Shown: piece by piece, positions 62,696 to 63,006 of the stretch | How positions within the stretch are numbered: the stretch's first letter is position 1 | How the letters are laid out: each line of letters begins with the position of its first letter | Source of the DNA: Chryseobacterium lathyri | GTDB lineage: Bacteria > Bacteroidota > Bacteroidia > Flavobacteriales > Weeksellaceae | Direction of reading: 5' to 3' | NCBI RefSeq assembly: GCF_003290185.1 | Contig: NZ_QNFY01000019.1 | Coordinates: forward strand, 1 to 63,006 | Length of the DNA: 63,006 nt | Position numbers and translations under genes: made by a program | Notes under the pieces: generated by a model | Database searches by the model: none | What the model was told of the DNA's origin: nothing | Seen by the model: the letters and a program-made list of their open reading frames with translations, nothing else

Positions 62696-62714
62696 CAGGA
62701 ATAAATAAAAAAGC

Positions 62715-62732
62715 CGGAAGAAAAATCTTCCG
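62715..62732. terminator. Hairpin terminator between convergent genes
   Basis: CGGAAGA-AAAA-TCTTCCG, lying between the antiporter gene and the second double-glycine peptide gene. The T-run is weak on both sides. Confidence 0.65.
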
Positions 62733-62757
62733 ACCTTAGGCTACCAAAGGGGTATCT

Positions 62758-62952
62758 TTATTGTATGTACCAACGTCCACAAGCATTATGACAACCCAAA
62801 TTAATATCAGGGTCATAATTTGGAGATTGAAGACAGGCAGTCTGACTTGTATAATATGGCTGCCCTGAGCCCCACCATTGTGCACATTCCGGAGTAATTC
62901 CTCCTTTTACAGATTTTAAAGATTCTCTTGAAATTTTTTTTAAATTTTTCAT
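62758..62952 (-). CDS. Bacteriocin-like peptide with double-glycine leader (64 aa)
   Basis: The 64-residue product begins MKNLKKISRESLKSVKGG, closely like the leader of the peptide at 58630. The 46-residue core has four Cys (23, 40, 54, 58) and several Trp and Tyr, with the motif CHNACGRW near the end. Double-glycine cleavage and export by a PCAT-type transporter are expected from family knowledge; no such transporter is seen here. A GGAGGAG word lies about 22 bp upstream of the ATG, too far for a normal ribosome site. Related peptide genes may continue beyond the window end. Confidence 0.82.
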   Translation of the reverse strand: MKNLKKISRESLKSVKGGITPECAQWWGSGQPYYTSQTACLQSPNYDPDINLGCHNACGRWYIQ

Positions 62953-63006
62953 AGTAAATAATATTTGATGTTTCTCCTCCTTTATACTTTAGGATTCGTA
63001 TTATGA

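Noticed and set aside
62966..62986. GGAGGAG word on the minus strand as a ribosome-binding site for the last peptide gene
   Set aside because: It lies about 22 bp before the ATG, too far for normal pairing with the ribosome, and Bacteroidota rarely rely on such sites.

Overview
The window reads as AT-rich Bacteroidota chromosome, most likely Chryseobacterium or a close relative in Weeksellaceae. The grounds are type IX secretion genes (gldJ, porU, porV), SusC/SusD-type receptors, lipoproteins with short Cys signal peptides, weak Shine-Dalgarno signals, several TAnnTTTG promoter boxes of flavobacterial type, and protein families that I recall as typical of that genus. I see no rRNA, tRNA, CRISPR array or replication origin.

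Region 1 (1-4.3 kb, accessory) holds the 3' part of an RHS polymorphic-toxin gene, its probable immunity gene, a broken orphan toxin tip, a decayed IS21-like element that cuts that tip, and an array of about 21-bp repeats. Region 2 (4.3-14.65 kb, accessory) is a self-contained locus of two convergent arms. The right-going arm encodes a MauE-like membrane protein fused to a large extracytoplasmic domain, then a small secreted four-Cys peptide. The left-going arm encodes an ECF sigma factor, a FecR anti-sigma factor, a SusC-type TonB receptor with an STN domain, a SusD lipoprotein and a secreted S9 peptidase. A shared hairpin terminator separates the arms. I regard this as the best candidate for an undescribed system (peptide oxidation, uptake and cleavage under transenvelope control).

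Region 3 (15-30.5 kb) mixes housekeeping and accessory genes: a periplasmic thioredoxin, fabH, a CorA-type transporter, a patatin-like lipase, an XRE regulator facing a Cys-rich lipoprotein with a JAMM-like motif, two tandem paralogous lipoproteins, an HxlR regulator facing a flavodoxin-fold oxidoreductase, DNA-3-methyladenine glycosylase I with a MazG-like protein, an alpha/beta hydrolase and a DoxD-like protein. Region 4 (30.6-35.4 kb) is a TetR-TolC-HlyD-MFS multidrug efflux operon.

Region 5 (35.6-54.7 kb) is mostly core: holB, an outer-membrane barrel gene with lptC and anmK, a Nudix hydrolase, murF, gldJ, porU, porV, a FUSC-type transporter, a phosphopantetheinyl transferase, a HugZ-like protein and ahcY. 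Region 6 (54.7-63 kb) holds lipoproteins, a YiaA-like protein, a DUF285 repeat surface protein with a type IX sorting tail, purE, an EamA transporter, a CPA2 antiporter, and two small bacteriocin-like peptides with near-identical double-glycine leaders, at 58630-58770 (+) and 62758-62952 (-).

Intergenic DNA carries several families of palindromic or dispersed repeats, and many convergent gene pairs share strong bidirectional hairpin terminators.
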